From: Melaminivora sp034675505
GTDB taxonomy: Bacteria > Pseudomonadota > Gammaproteobacteria > Burkholderiales > Burkholderiaceae_C
DNA: 64,000 bases
Direction of reading: 5' to 3'
NCBI GenBank assembly: GCA_034675505.1
Contig: JAUCDD010000005.1
Location: 5,798-69,797, forward strand
Numbering within the stretch: position 1 is the stretch's first letter; each line of letters opens with the position of its first letter. Below the pieces are notes generated by a model, which saw only the letters and a program-made list of their open reading frames with translations, did not search any database and was not told where the DNA came from. Shown here in pieces: positions 1-7,755 of the stretch. Made by a program: the position numbers and the translations under genes.

Positions 1-350
1 TTCATGTCCTTCAGGCGCTTGATGGAAGTCTTGACGGTCTTGAAGTTGGTCAGCATGCCGCCCAGCCAGCGCTGGTCCACGTAGGGCATGCCGGCGCGCT
101 GCGCCTGCTCGGACACCAGCTCGCGCGCCTGGCGCTTGGTGCCGACCATCAGGATGGTGCCGCGGTTGGCCGCCAGCTGCTTGGCGAACTTCTGCGCGTC
201 CTGGAACATCGGCAGCGATTTTTCCAGGTTGATGATGTGGATCTTGTTGCGATGACCGAAGATGAAGGGGGCCATCTTGGGGTTCCAGAAGCGGGTCTGG
301 TGGCCAAAGTGGACACCGGCTTCCAGCATTTCGCGCATGGTCACGGACAT
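1..350 (-). CDS. rpsB: 30S ribosomal protein S2, 5' part only
   Basis: This is the N-terminal 116 codons of ribosomal protein S2, a small-subunit protein needed for late 30S assembly and for docking of S1; the rest lies beyond the window edge. The translation opens MSVTMREMLEAGVHFGHQTR and continues through 'RFWNPKMAPFIFGHRNKIHIINLEKS' and 'RQARELVSEQAQRAGMPYVDQRWLGGMLTNFKT', all hallmarks of bacterial S2. The start at 350 gives the conserved N-terminus. The gene faces away from the FAD oxidase gene at 608, with a 257-bp spacer carrying its promoter and a leader of over 100 nt. In other bacteria this leader is used for S2 autoregulation; that is family knowledge and not tested here. Confidence 0.97.
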   Translation of the reverse strand, partial: MSVTMREMLEAGVHFGHQTRFWNPKMAPFIFGHRNKIHIINLEKSLPMFQDAQKFAKQLAANRGTILMVGTKRQARELVSEQAQRAGMPYVDQRWLGGMLTNFKTVKTSIKRLKDM

Positions 351-482
351 GAGAATTACTCCGAAGGTTGGGTCTAAAATCCAGCCCGAACACCGCAGCC
401 CCGCATGCCTTGCATGCCAGGCGCAGCACCTCGAGGGGGCTGGTTTGCTATTTGTCTTGCCAGTACTCGGCAAAACCCCGGG

Positions 483-488
483 ATTCTA
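483..488 (-). promoter_or_regulatory. Probable -10 box of the rpsB promoter
   Basis: Read on the minus strand, TAGAAT lies about 133 nt upstream of the rpsB start, which would give a 5' leader of roughly 125 nt. I see no clear -35 hexamer at 17 bp. The rest of the 351-607 spacer holds no gene; it includes a GC hairpin at 561-583 (arms ACGCCGGC and GCCGGCGT) just before the 608 gene. Confidence 0.4.
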
Positions 489-607
489 CCATAGGCAAGC
501 CTGAGCGCAGCCGCTGCGGCAGCGCACCCGCCCGGCGGTGCTCGCAATATTCATAGCAGGACGCCGGCCCCAGGCGCCGGCGTGACTGGAATTTCGTTCG
601 TATCCCC

Positions 608-1864
608 ATGCATATCCTGATCGTCGGCGCCGGAATCGTCGGCACCGCCACTGCCTATGAGCTGGCCTGCGACGGCCACCAGGTCACCGTCCTCGAACAA
701 CAGGCAGCAGCCGCCGAGCAGGCCAGCTTTGCCAGCGCCGGGCTGCTGGCGCCCTCGCTGCTGATCCCGTGGGCGGTGCCGGGCGCGGACCGGCGCCTGG
801 CGCGCCGCCTGCTGGGCCGGCGCGCCAGCATGCGGCTGATGCAGGGCGCCGGCCTTGCCGGGCTGCACTGGCTGTGGCGCTGGCTGCGCGCCGGACGCCA
901 GCCCGAGGCCGGCCAGCGGCTGCAGGCGCTGGCGGCCCTGGGGCGCGACAGCCTGGAGCGCACCCGGGCCATCGCCCGCGCGCTGGACGCCGACATCGAA
1001 TCCAGCCGCGGCACGCTGGTGCTGCTGCGCAGCCAGGCCGAGCTGCAGCTGCTGCAGCCTATGCTGGACGTGCTCGGCGCCAGCGGCACGGCCCTGCGCG
1101 CGGTGGATGCCGACACCGCGCGCCTGATAGAGCCCGGCCTGGCGGTCGATGTGCCGCTGGCGGGCGCCCTGCACGCTGCCGACGGCGAAAGCGCCAACTG
1201 CCGGCTGTTTGCGCAGCTGCTGCGCCAGGCGGCGCAGGAGCGGGGTGCGCGCTTCGCCTTCCACACGCGCGTGCAGTCGCTGGGCTCGGGCGCTGACGGC
1301 TGCCCCAGCGTGCAGGTCGCGGGCCAGGCCGCGCCGCTGCGCGCCGACGCCGTGGTGCTGTGCGCGGGGCTGGCCAGCGCGCAGCTGCTGCGGCTGCTGG
1401 GCGTGCGCCTGCCGCTGGCGCCCGTGCACGGCTATTCGATCACGGTGCCGGTGCGCGAGGACGTGCACGCACCGCAGGGCAGCATCATCGATCCGCAACA
1501 CCGCATCACCATCGCACGCCAGGGCCAGCGCGTGCGTGTCTCGGGCGGCGCCGAACTGGGCCACGCCAGCGGCGGCCACGACCAGGCCACGCTGCGCACG
1601 CTGTACCTGGCGCTGTCGGGGTGGTTTCCCGGCGGGGCGCTGGCGTCCTCGCCGCAGGTGCAGGTCTGGCGCGGCGCCAGGCCCACGCTGCCCGACGGCG
1701 CGCCGGTCATCGGGCCCGGGCCCGGCCGCAACCTGTGGATCAATGCCGGCCACGGCGCCAGCGGCTGGGCGCAGGCCTGCGGCAGCGCGCGCGCCACCGC
1801 CGACCTGATCGCCGGGCGCACGCCGGCGCTGGATCTGGCCCCGTTTTCGCTGGCGCGGTTCTGA
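608..1864 (+). CDS. DadA-like FAD-dependent D-amino-acid dehydrogenase family protein
   Basis: A 418-residue flavoprotein of the DAO superfamily. The N-terminus MHILIVGAGIVGTATAYEL is a Rossmann dinucleotide-binding fold (GAGIVG at residues 7-12), followed by the usual acidic end of strand 2 (VTVLEQ) and a FASAGLLAPS segment typical of DadA. The C-terminal part has the second FAD-contacting region (NLWINAGHGASGWAQACGSA). Length matches D-amino-acid dehydrogenases (about 415-435 residues), which oxidise D-amino acids to 2-oxo acids and pass electrons to the respiratory chain. Substrate cannot be assigned from sequence, and no alanine racemase lies nearby. No good Shine-Dalgarno precedes the ATG, but the N-terminus begins exactly at the FAD-binding strand. 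Glycine/sarcosine oxidase-like activity is the main alternative. Confidence 0.85.
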   Translation: MHILIVGAGIVGTATAYELACDGHQVTVLEQQAAAAEQASFASAGLLAPSLLIPWAVPGADRRLARRLLGRRASMRLMQGAGLAGLHWLWRWLRAGRQPEAGQRLQALAALGRDSLERTRAIARALDADIESSRGTLVLLRSQAELQLLQPMLDVLGASGTALRAVDADTARLIEPGLAVDVPLAGALHAADGESANCRLFAQLLRQAAQERGARFAFHTRVQSLGSGADGCPSVQVAGQAAPLRADAVVLCAGLASAQLLRLLGVRLPLAPVHGYSITVPVREDVHAPQGSIIDPQHRITIARQGQRVRVSGGAELGHASGGHDQATLRTLYLALSGWFPGGALASSPQVQVWRGARPTLPDGAPVIGPGPGRNLWINAGHGASGWAQACGSARATADLIAGRTPALDLAPFSLARF

Positions 1865-1867
1865 GCC

Positions 1868-1942
1868 CGGCGAGCATTTGCGACGCCGCAGATGGGCCCC
1901 AGGCGGGGCAACCCTACGGGCCGGGCAGGATGAAAAGACCAT
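1868..1942. repeat. Dispersed intergenic repeat, family 2, copy A
   Basis: The stretch contains 'cgagcatttgcgacgccgc', 'agatgggcc', 'ggcggggcaaccc' and 'cgggcaggatgaaaag'. The first part is matched in inverted orientation at about 37936-37995, and the 'gggcaggatgaaaag' end is matched directly at about 38050-38065. It lies in the spacer between the FAD oxidase and nnr. Confidence 0.6.
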
Positions 1943-1965
1943 GAACACGCTCTGAGAGCGTGTTC
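1943..1965. repeat. Perfect 11-bp inverted repeat with a 1-nt centre
   Basis: The arms are GAACACGCTCT and AGAGCGTGTTC around a single G. It has no T-run, so it is not an obvious terminator. A half-site (agagcgtgtt) recurs at 51736-51745 upstream of the fdx gene start. It could be a palindromic binding site or part of the neighbouring repeat; function is unknown. Confidence 0.6.
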
Positions 1966-2001
1966 GACGCCCCGCCCTGGCGCCCGCCACGGCGCCGCAC
2001 A

Positions 2002-3558
2002 ATGGCGCCATGCAGCGCATCTCTCCCCCTGGCCGCTTATCCCTTGTACGGCAGCGCCGCCACGCGCGCCATCGAGGCCCGGGCCGCGCAAGGCCTGCCG
2101 CCGGGCGCCCTGATGCAGCGCGCCGGCTCGGCCACGGCGCGCCTGGCGCGGGCACTGGCGCCCCACGCCCGCACGATCTGGATCGCCTGCGGGGGCGGCA
2201 ACAATGGCGGCGACGGGCTGGAGGCAGCGGCGGTGCTGCGCGCCGCCGGGTACCCGGTGGTGGTGAGCTGCCTGGCCCGCGATCCGCAGCAGCTGCCGCC
2301 GCCGGCCCGCGCCGCCTGGCAGCGCGCGGCGGACGCTGGCGTGCCCTGGCTCGACGAGCCGCCGCAGCTGGGCCCGCAGGACCTGTGCGTGGACGCCCTG
2401 CTGGGCCTGGGCCTGGCGGCCGACCCGCGCCGCCCGCCCCCGCAGCCGCGCCTGCTGCGCCATCTGGCGGCCCTGCACGGCAGCGCCGCACCCACCCTGT
2501 GCGTGGACCTGCCCTCCGGCCTGCTGGCCGACACCGGCCAGTACCTGCCCGGCCTGGCCCCTGCGGGCGCCCCCAGGGCTGACCGCCACACCCTGGCGCT
2601 GCTCACGCTCAAGCCGGGCCTGTGCACCGCGCGCGGCCGGGACGCGGCCGGCAGCCTGTGGCTGGACGAACTGGACACGCGCGCCCTGGCGCCCGCGCCC
2701 GACGCCTGGCTGGGCGCAGCGCCGCCGCCCCGCCCACGCAGCCACGACAGCCACAAGGGCCGCTTTGGCGACGTGGCCGTGGTGGGCGGCGAAGGCCTGG
2801 CGCTGCGCGGCGCGGGCATGGCCGGCGCGGCGCTGCTGGCCGCCAGCGCGGCGCTGCACGCCGGCGCCGGCCGGGTGCTGGTCAGCCTGCTGGACGATGG
2901 CGGGGACGGCCACGCTGCGCTGGCCGCGCTGCAGCCCGAGTGCATGCCGCGGCGCTTCGACGCACTGGCGCTGGAGAAGACGCTGGCGGTGGTCGCCGGC
3001 TGCGGCGGCGGGGCTGCCATCGGGGCCGTGCTCGAAGCCGTGCTGCAGCGCAGCCCGCGCCTGGTGCTGGACGCCGACGCGCTCAATGCCATCGCCGCCG
3101 ACCGCACCCTGGCTGCGCAGCTGCAGGCCCGTGCCGGGCGCCCGGACTGCACCACCGTGCTCACGCCCCACCCCCTGGAGGCCGCGCGGCTGCTGGGCAG
3201 CAGCGCCGAGGCGGTGCAGGGCGACCGCCTGGGCGCGGCGCGCGAGCTGGCGGCGCACTGGGGCTGCACCGTCGTCCTCAAGGGCTCGGGCAGCGTGGTG
3301 GCGGCGCCGGGGCGGGCGCCTTTGATCAACCCCACCGGCAACGCCTTGCTGGCCAGCGCCGGCACGGGCGACGTGCTGGCCGGCCTGCTGGGCGCGCGGC
3401 TGGCTGCCGGGCCGGCCGGCGCGCAGGCGGCTTTCGAGGCGGCAGCCGCCGCCTGCTGGCAGCATGGCGCCCTCGCCGACTGCTGGCCGCCCCGGCAGGC
3501 GCTGACGGCCCTGGCGCTGGCACGCCGCCTGACGCCCGACGCGATCACCGCCCATTGA
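2002..3558 (+). CDS. nnr: Bifunctional NAD(P)H-hydrate epimerase / ADP-dependent dehydratase
   Basis: This metabolite-repair enzyme reverts hydrated NADH and NADPH. The N-terminal half (about residues 1-225) is a YjeF_N epimerase domain, with GGGNNGGDGLEAAAVLRAAG as its nucleotide-binding loop and a DALLGLGL stretch. The C-terminal half (about 235-515) is the ribokinase-like dehydratase, with SHKGRFGDVAVVGG, LVLDADALNAIA, TVLTPHPLEAARLL and the catalytic NALLASAGTGDVLAGLLGA motif. I chose the ATG at 2002 because an upstream GTG at 1960 lies inside the palindrome and would add 14 non-conserved residues. The product is 518 residues, usual for the fusion. It is followed by a spacer and the small gene at 3765. 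Confidence 0.93.
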   Translation: MAPCSASLPLAAYPLYGSAATRAIEARAAQGLPPGALMQRAGSATARLARALAPHARTIWIACGGGNNGGDGLEAAAVLRAAGYPVVVSCLARDPQQLPPPARAAWQRAADAGVPWLDEPPQLGPQDLCVDALLGLGLAADPRRPPPQPRLLRHLAALHGSAAPTLCVDLPSGLLADTGQYLPGLAPAGAPRADRHTLALLTLKPGLCTARGRDAAGSLWLDELDTRALAPAPDAWLGAAPPPRPRSHDSHKGRFGDVAVVGGEGLALRGAGMAGAALLAASAALHAGAGRVLVSLLDDGGDGHAALAALQPECMPRRFDALALEKTLAVVAGCGGGAAIGAVLEAVLQRSPRLVLDADALNAIAADRTLAAQLQARAGRPDCTTVLTPHPLEAARLLGSSAEAVQGDRLGAARELAAHWGCTVVLKGSGSVVAAPGRAPLINPTGNALLASAGTGDVLAGLLGARLAAGPAGAQAAFEAAAAACWQHGALADCWPPRQALTALALARRLTPDAITAH

Positions 3559-3764
3559 GGGCCATTGGCCCGGTTCGGCCCGGCCCGGCCCGGCCCGGCG
3601 GCCGCGGCGTGCCGCGCCCGCCTGCACGGCGCGCCGCCACGCTGCGCGGCCTGCCGACCTGGCATGTGGGCGGTGTCCGACACGGCGGCGCGGTGACCTG
3701 CGCTTCAATACCTGGCAAGCCCCCAGGTTTCCCGCCCCTGCCACCCTGCCCGGAGGTCACCGCC

Positions 3765-3938
3765 ATGCAACACCCTCTGCACTCCCGCGCTCTCGCACTC
3801 GCAGCCTTTGTCGTCACCGTACTGCTGGCCCTGGCCGCCAGCGTCACGACGCTGCTGCCGCAGCAGGCCGCACAGGTGGCCGACTCGCAGGTTCACCCGC
3901 ACATCGCCCAGTTGCTGCCCTTTGCGCTGCCGGACTGA
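3765..3938 (+). CDS. Small hypothetical exported or membrane-anchored protein (57 aa)
   Basis: The product has a basic start (MQHPLHSRALA), a hydrophobic stretch of about 18 residues (residues 10-28, ALAAFVVTVLLALAASV), then a short polar tail with two histidines ending LLPFALPD. A strong Shine-Dalgarno, GGAGG at 3752-3756, lies 8 nt before the ATG, the best support for real translation. The hydrophobic stretch could be an uncleaved signal anchor or a signal peptide, with SVTTLLPQQA around a possible cleavage region. I recognise no family. It stands between nnr and wrbA in the same direction, 102 bp before wrbA. Confidence 0.6.
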   Translation: MQHPLHSRALALAAFVVTVLLALAASVTTLLPQQAAQVADSQVHPHIAQLLPFALPD

Positions 3939-4040
3939 CCCCTCGCGGCGCGAATCCAATGCCCTGGGAAACCAGGGCGCAAGCTCTGCTGCGTGCGCCT
4001 GGCGGCATCGTTTCAACACCCGGCAACCGAGGAGTGCGCC

Positions 4041-4637
4041 ATGTCCGTGAAGCTCGCCATCGTCTATTACTCGACCTACGGCACCAACCACCAGATGGCG
4101 CAGATTGCCGCCGACGCAGCCAAGGCGGCGGGCGCCGAGGTGCGCCTGCTGCGGGCCGCCGAGACGGCGCCGGCCGAGGTCGTCGCCGGGCAGCCCCACT
4201 GGCAGGCACACGCCGACAAGACGGCGGACATCCCCACCGCCACGGCCCAGGACATGCAGTGGGCCGACGCCTTCCTGATCTCCGCGCCCACGCGCTTTGG
4301 CGTGATGGCCAGCCAGATGCGCGCCTTCATCGACACGCTGGGCGGGGTCTGGTCCAAGGGCGAACTCGCCAACAAGGCGATCTCGGGCATGACTTCGGCG
4401 CAGAACACCCATGGCGGCCAGGAAAGCACGCTGCTGTCGCTCTACATCACCGCCATGCACTGGGGCAGCATCATCGTCGCGCCCGGCTATACCGACCCGG
4501 TGATCTTCAAGACCGGCGGCAATCCCTACGGCTACACGCACAAGCAGGGGGATGAATTCACTGCCGACGTGAAGTCGGCCATCGGCCACCAAGCGCGCCG
4601 CCTGCTGGATGTGGCCGGCAAGTTGAAGCCGCAGTAA
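4041..4637 (+). CDS. wrbA: NAD(P)H:quinone oxidoreductase, WrbA type
   Basis: A 198-residue flavodoxin-like protein. The FMN phosphate-binding loop is near the start (VYYSTYGTNHQMAQIA, residues 7-22). APTRFGVMASQMRAFIDTLGGVWSKG and the SAQNTHGGQESTLLSLYITAMHWG region are diagnostic of WrbA, as is the closing GNPYGYTHKQGD. Members carry out two-electron reduction of quinones with NAD(P)H as tetramers in the cytosol, avoiding semiquinone radicals. The ATG at 4041 is preceded by GAGGAG and gives the usual family length; upstream in-frame ATGs add unrelated residues. It ends 12 bp before the convergent lipoprotein gene. Confidence 0.95.
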   Translation: MSVKLAIVYYSTYGTNHQMAQIAADAAKAAGAEVRLLRAAETAPAEVVAGQPHWQAHADKTADIPTATAQDMQWADAFLISAPTRFGVMASQMRAFIDTLGGVWSKGELANKAISGMTSAQNTHGGQESTLLSLYITAMHWGSIIVAPGYTDPVIFKTGGNPYGYTHKQGDEFTADVKSAIGHQARRLLDVAGKLKPQ

Positions 4638-4640
4638 CCC

Positions 4641-4667
4641 CGCCTGGGCTCAGCCCGGGGGCTTTTC
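4641..4667 (+). terminator. Probable terminator after wrbA
   Basis: A GC-rich hairpin (CCTGGGC, loop TCA, GCCCGGG) is followed by GGCTTTTCC. It overlaps the 3' end of the convergent lipoprotein gene. The T-run is short, so confidence is moderate. Confidence 0.45.
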
Positions 4668-5348
4668 CTGCGCCGCGGCAGCCGGCTTGCCGCCGGCCTG
4701 CACCAGCGCCACGCGCCGCAGCAAGGCCTGGGCCAGCGCCTCGTCGCCGGTGGCACGTGCGCGCTGCACGCGCAGCAGCAGCCAGGCCAGCAGCGGGCGG
4801 CTCCAGCCCTGTGCGGATGCGGTGTCGCTGGCCAGTACCAATGTTTCAGGCGTGGCGCGCCCGGCCTGCAGGGCGGCACTGGCGGCCACCAGCCGGGCCA
4901 GCGGGTCGGTGATGGAGGCCAGCGCCGCCGGATGGGCCAGGGCGGCGCGCTGGGCTTCGGGCAGCAAGGCCTGGTCGCCTGCGCGGGCCTGGCCTGCCAG
5001 GTAGTCGGCATAGGCCCGCTCGGGCGGCTCGGCGTCCTGGCGCAGCAGCTCGAATGCCGGGCATTCGCCGCCGTCCAGGCTGGCCGCCCGCGCGGCGCAG
5101 CGCATCAGCTCCAGGCGCGCCAGCAGCGCGGCGCTGCCGGTGCGCGCGATCTCCTGGCGCGCGCGCGTCCACTCCTGCGCCGCCGCGCGGCTGTCGCCGG
5201 TGAGCCAGGCGCGGGTGGCGCGTTCGGCGGCGTCGTGGGCGTTGCGCTGCCAGTCGGGCTGGGGCGGCTTGCTGGAGCACGCCGCCAGCGCCAGCCCGGC
5301 CAGCAGCACCACACAGGACACGCGACGGGCAAGGAATGCAGGCTTCAT
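4650..5348 (-). CDS. Predicted lipoprotein of unknown function, third gene of the MCE unit
   Basis: The 232-residue product begins MKPAFLARRVSCVVLLAGLA and reaches a lipobox LAAC at residues 19-22 followed by SSKPPQ, so it is probably an outer-membrane or periplasmic lipoprotein. The remainder is alanine-rich and predicted helical (HDAAERATRAWLTGDSRAAAQEW), reminiscent of tetratricopeptide-like helices, with no catalytic motif that I recognise. Its ATG overlaps the TGA of the upstream MCE gene (ATGA, 5345-5348), so the two are translationally coupled. In Mla/Pqi systems a third lipoprotein often bridges the MCE ring and the outer membrane. This protein does not resemble PqiC to my eye, so that role is inference from position only. 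Confidence 0.75.
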   Translation of the reverse strand: MKPAFLARRVSCVVLLAGLALAACSSKPPQPDWQRNAHDAAERATRAWLTGDSRAAAQEWTRARQEIARTGSAALLARLELMRCAARAASLDGGECPAFELLRQDAEPPERAYADYLAGQARAGDQALLPEAQRAALAHPAALASITDPLARLVAASAALQAGRATPETLVLASDTASAQGWSRPLLAWLLLRVQRARATGDEALAQALLRRVALVQAGGKPAAAAQEKPPG

Positions 5349-6337
5349 GGCAGTTTCAGCTCCGTGTCGCGGGCGAACGGCCACTTGCGGTTGATCTCGT
5401 TCAGCAGCCCCTCGACCTTGCGCAGGCTGGCATCGACCTCGGCGCGCAGCGTGCCCAGGTCGGCGGTGGCCTCGCGCGCGTTGGCGCCCACGGCCTGGGC
5501 CTCGGCCAGCACGGCATCCACCCGCACGATGCTGCGGCGCGCATCGCCGAGCAAGGCGTTGAGCTGCACCACGGCGGCGCGTACCTCGGGCACCAGCCCC
5601 GGGTCCGCGCCGGCGCCGAATACCTGGCGGTCGGCACGCGCGGCCATGCCGTCCAGGCGCGCCAGCAGCTGGTTGGTGCGCTCCAGCGTGGCCAGCACGC
5701 GCCGGGCGTCGGCGTCGCTGCCGGTCAGCACGGACAGCACCCCGCCGGGGGCGTTCAGCCGCTCGGTCAGCGTGCGCACATTGCCCAGGGCGCCGCCCAG
5801 CGCCGAGTCGGCGGCGGTGATCTGGTTCAGGTTCTCCAGCAGCTGGCGGGCGTCGGACATCAGGCGCGGGATCTCGGCCGTGGCGTCGCCGCGCAGCACC
5901 GGGCGCACGGCGCCGGCCGGCAGCGGCGGGTCGGTCAGGACGCCGCTGTAGGCCTTGATGGTGGTGCCGCCGACGATGCCGCGCACCAGCGTGAAGACGC
6001 TGGTCTCGCGCAGCCAGTGCGCGTCGCGCCGGGCCACGTCCACCACGATGCGCACTTCGCCGCCCTCGGCCAGGTTCAGGCTGCGCACGCGGCCTATGGG
6101 AAAGCCCGAGAACGTCACGTCCATGCCCACGCCCACGCCCTCGGAGTCGTCGGACAGCAGCACCAGCTGCTGCGTGGGCTCGAACACCCCGCGCGCATAC
6201 ATCAGGTACAGCGCCGAGCCCAGCACCAGCACCAGCGTGAACAGCAGCAGCGCCCCCGCCTTGGCGCGCAGGTGGGTGACGGGGCGCAGCAGTTCGTCGG
6301 CGGGCGGTGCGGGGTCGCGGTCGGGCATGGGGGTCAT
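5345..6337 (-). CDS. MCE (MlaD/PqiB-like) substrate-binding protein
   Basis: The 330-residue product has one N-terminal transmembrane anchor (about residues 27-49, AGALLLFTLVLVLGSALYLM) and then an MCE domain beginning GVFEPTQQLVLLSDDSEGV and running through GMDVTFSGFPIGRVRSLNLA to about residue 150. A long helical tail follows (NLNQITAADSALGGALGNVR, TNQLLARLDGMAARAD), as in hexameric MCE proteins that form lipid-conducting tubes across the periplasm. The start codon overlaps the permease stop as TGATG (6335-6339), which fixes it. Family role: moving phospholipids or other hydrophobic molecules between the inner and outer membranes, with an MlaE permease. No ATPase gene is in the unit. Confidence 0.88.
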   Translation of the reverse strand: MTPMPDRDPAPPADELLRPVTHLRAKAGALLLFTLVLVLGSALYLMYARGVFEPTQQLVLLSDDSEGVGVGMDVTFSGFPIGRVRSLNLAEGGEVRIVVDVARRDAHWLRETSVFTLVRGIVGGTTIKAYSGVLTDPPLPAGAVRPVLRGDATAEIPRLMSDARQLLENLNQITAADSALGGALGNVRTLTERLNAPGGVLSVLTGSDADARRVLATLERTNQLLARLDGMAARADRQVFGAGADPGLVPEVRAAVVQLNALLGDARRSIVRVDAVLAEAQAVGANAREATADLGTLRAEVDASLRKVEGLLNEINRKWPFARDTELKLP

Positions 6338-7149
6338 CAGTAGTAGTAATTGCTCATCAGGGACACCACCTCGATGAGCAGCAGCACGGCGAACATGCGC
6401 GCCAGCCCGCCGATCTCGGAGTCCGGCTGCTGGGCGCGCCCGGGCGCTTGCGTCTCGTACAGGCCGGATGCCATGGGGATGAGCGCGATCGCCATGCTGA
6501 AGAACACCGTGCGCAGCACGAACACCAGCGTGACCTGGGGCGTGAAGACGTGGCCGAACATGCGCGTGTAGCCGGGCAGCCCGGCCAGCGTGAGGCCGTA
6601 GACGCCCAGGTAGGCCATGACCAGCGCCACCACGCACGACAGCGCGGCCAGCGTGGTGCTGGCGTACATGCCCGCGACCACGCGCGGCAGCAGCTCCATG
6701 CGCACCGGGTCGGCGCCGCGCGCGCGCAGCGCGTCCAGGTGGCCGGACTCGCGCATCAGCGCCAGCTGCGTGCCGTTGGGGATGGTCGCGCGCATGGCCA
6801 CGAACAGCGCCGCCGTCAGCGGGATCAGCTCCAGCACCAGCACGCGGATGACCATCTCCAGCGCGTAGCGCGTGAGCCCGTAGCTCTGCGCCGTGACCAC
6901 GACGATGCGCGTGATGACCAGCGACAGCAGCGCTGCCAGCAGCGTGAAGCCGAGCAGGATGGGCGCGGTGTCGTGGTACATGTGGCGTGCCAGGCGCCAG
7001 CGCGTGCCGCGCGAGTAGCTCGACGGCGAGAGCATCAGCACCAGCACCACCGCGCCCAGGTACAGGATGCGCGACCAGGCCAGCGCCCAGCGCCGCGCGG
7101 TGAACGCGAGCCGGGCGGGCTGGTGCAGGGCGGCATGCAGGGCGTTCAT
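6337..7149 (-). CDS. MlaE-family ABC transporter permease
   Basis: A 270-residue integral membrane protein with about five to six hydrophobic segments (ILYLGAVVLVLMLSPSS, ILLGFTLLAALLSLVITRIV, ALSCVVALVMAYLGVYGLTL, TLVFVLRTVFFSMAIALIPM, MFAVLLLIEVVSLMSNYYY). The conserved MlaE core is present: LELIPLTAALFVAMRATIPNGTQLA, then SGHLDALRARGADPVRMELLPR, the cytoplasmic coupling region that contacts the ATPase. The MNALHAAL start at 7149 is preferred over an upstream in-frame ATG at 7197, which lies in repeat sequence. First gene of the three-gene unit; the coupling helix implies a partner ATPase encoded elsewhere. Confidence 0.9.
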   Translation of the reverse strand: MNALHAALHQPARLAFTARRWALAWSRILYLGAVVLVLMLSPSSYSRGTRWRLARHMYHDTAPILLGFTLLAALLSLVITRIVVVTAQSYGLTRYALEMVIRVLVLELIPLTAALFVAMRATIPNGTQLALMRESGHLDALRARGADPVRMELLPRVVAGMYASTTLAALSCVVALVMAYLGVYGLTLAGLPGYTRMFGHVFTPQVTLVFVLRTVFFSMAIALIPMASGLYETQAPGRAQQPDSEIGGLARMFAVLLLIEVVSLMSNYYY

Positions 7150-7176
7150 GGGCGCATCATAGAAGGCCAGCGGCCA

Positions 7177-7240
7177 TTTTTGAACGAAAACGGCCACACG
7201 CCGGCGCCAACAGCCGGCCTCCAGCTATCAAATTCATAGT
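7177..7240. repeat. Dispersed element, family 1 (ggcgcc core)
   Basis: Layout: 'tttttgaacgaaaacggcc', then a gccggcgcc core with partial dyad symmetry, then 'ccagctatcaaattcatag'. The same architecture recurs at 10221, 20809, 24748, 34612, 44315, 48688 and 61818. It sits between the divergently placed permease promoter side and the end of cadR. Confidence 0.75.
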
Positions 7241-7248
7241 TCGCCGGT

Positions 7249-7716
7249 TCACACATGGCGCTTGGCCGCCACGGCGGGCGCGGGCACGGGCTCGGCGTCC
7301 GCGCGCTGGTGCAGGGCCTCGATCACCTGGCACTGCCCGCCAGAGCCGTCGCAGCGCCCGCGCAGCGCCTGCAGCTCCTGCTCCAGCACGCGCAGCTCGG
7401 CCAGGCGGGTGCGCACGTGGTGCAGGTGCTCGTCCAGCGCGGCGCAGGCGGCGTGGTCGGCGCCGTCCTCGTGCACGGCGCGCGCATCCAGGTGCAGCAG
7501 CGTGCGCACCTCCTGCAGCGACATGTCCATGGCGCGGCACAGGCGCACGAAGCGCAGGCGGTGCACCTCCTCGTCGCTGTACAGGCGGTAGCGGTTTTCG
7601 TCCCGCGTGTGCGCGCTGAGCAGCCCTTCCCGCTCGTAGTAGCGGATGTTGGGCGGCGGCACGCCGGACAGCCGGGCCGCATCGCCGATGCGGTGGCGGG
7701 GGCTTTGCGTGTTCAT
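7249..7716 (-). CDS. cadR: MerR-family regulator, CadR/PbrR type (Cd/Pb/Zn-responsive)
   Basis: The 155-residue product has an N-terminal MerR winged helix (HRIGDAARLSGVPPPNIRYY, EREGLL, ENRYRLYSDEEVHRLRFVR) followed by a dimerisation helix. Metal-site cysteines fit the CadR/PbrR pattern: C91 in DHAACAALDEHLHHV, then C122 and C129 in CDGSGGQC, with a histidine-bearing tail. Such regulators bind between over-spaced -35 and -10 boxes and unwind the DNA when metal binds. It is transcribed divergently from the P-type ATPase and overlaps its promoter. MNTQSPRH at 7716 is the favoured start; an in-frame ATG at 7725 would add MSS. Neither has a good Shine-Dalgarno. Confidence 0.9.
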   Translation of the reverse strand: MNTQSPRHRIGDAARLSGVPPPNIRYYEREGLLSAHTRDENRYRLYSDEEVHRLRFVRLCRAMDMSLQEVRTLLHLDARAVHEDGADHAACAALDEHLHHVRTRLAELRVLEQELQALRGRCDGSGGQCQVIEALHQRADAEPVPAPAVAAKRHV

Positions 7717-7718
7717 GC

Positions 7719-7749
7719 TTGACATTGAAGTGACTTCAAGGTTTCCAAT
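7719..7749 (+). promoter_or_regulatory. MerR-type promoter and operator of the P-type ATPase gene
   Basis: A perfect -35 box TTGACA (7719-7724) and a TCCAAT -10 box (7744-7749) are separated by 19 bp, the elongated spacing used by MerR regulators. Between them lies a perfect 7-1-7 palindrome, TTGAAGT G ACTTCAA (7725-7739). Transcription should begin near 7756-7757, at the ATG of the ATPase itself, implying a leaderless mRNA. The operator also covers the start of cadR, allowing autoregulation. Confidence 0.85.
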
Positions 7750-7755
7750 CATCGC

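Noticed and set aside
1960..2001. GTG start for nnr
   Set aside because: It lies in the palindrome and adds residues not typical of the family.
551..2491. Long minus-strand open frame opposite the FAD oxidase and nnr genes
   Set aside because: Composition is Ala/Arg/Gln-rich and repetitive, with no conserved motif; it is the antisense shadow typical of GC-rich genes. Similar long antisense frames at 34648-37773 and 40415-44296 were rejected for the same reason.
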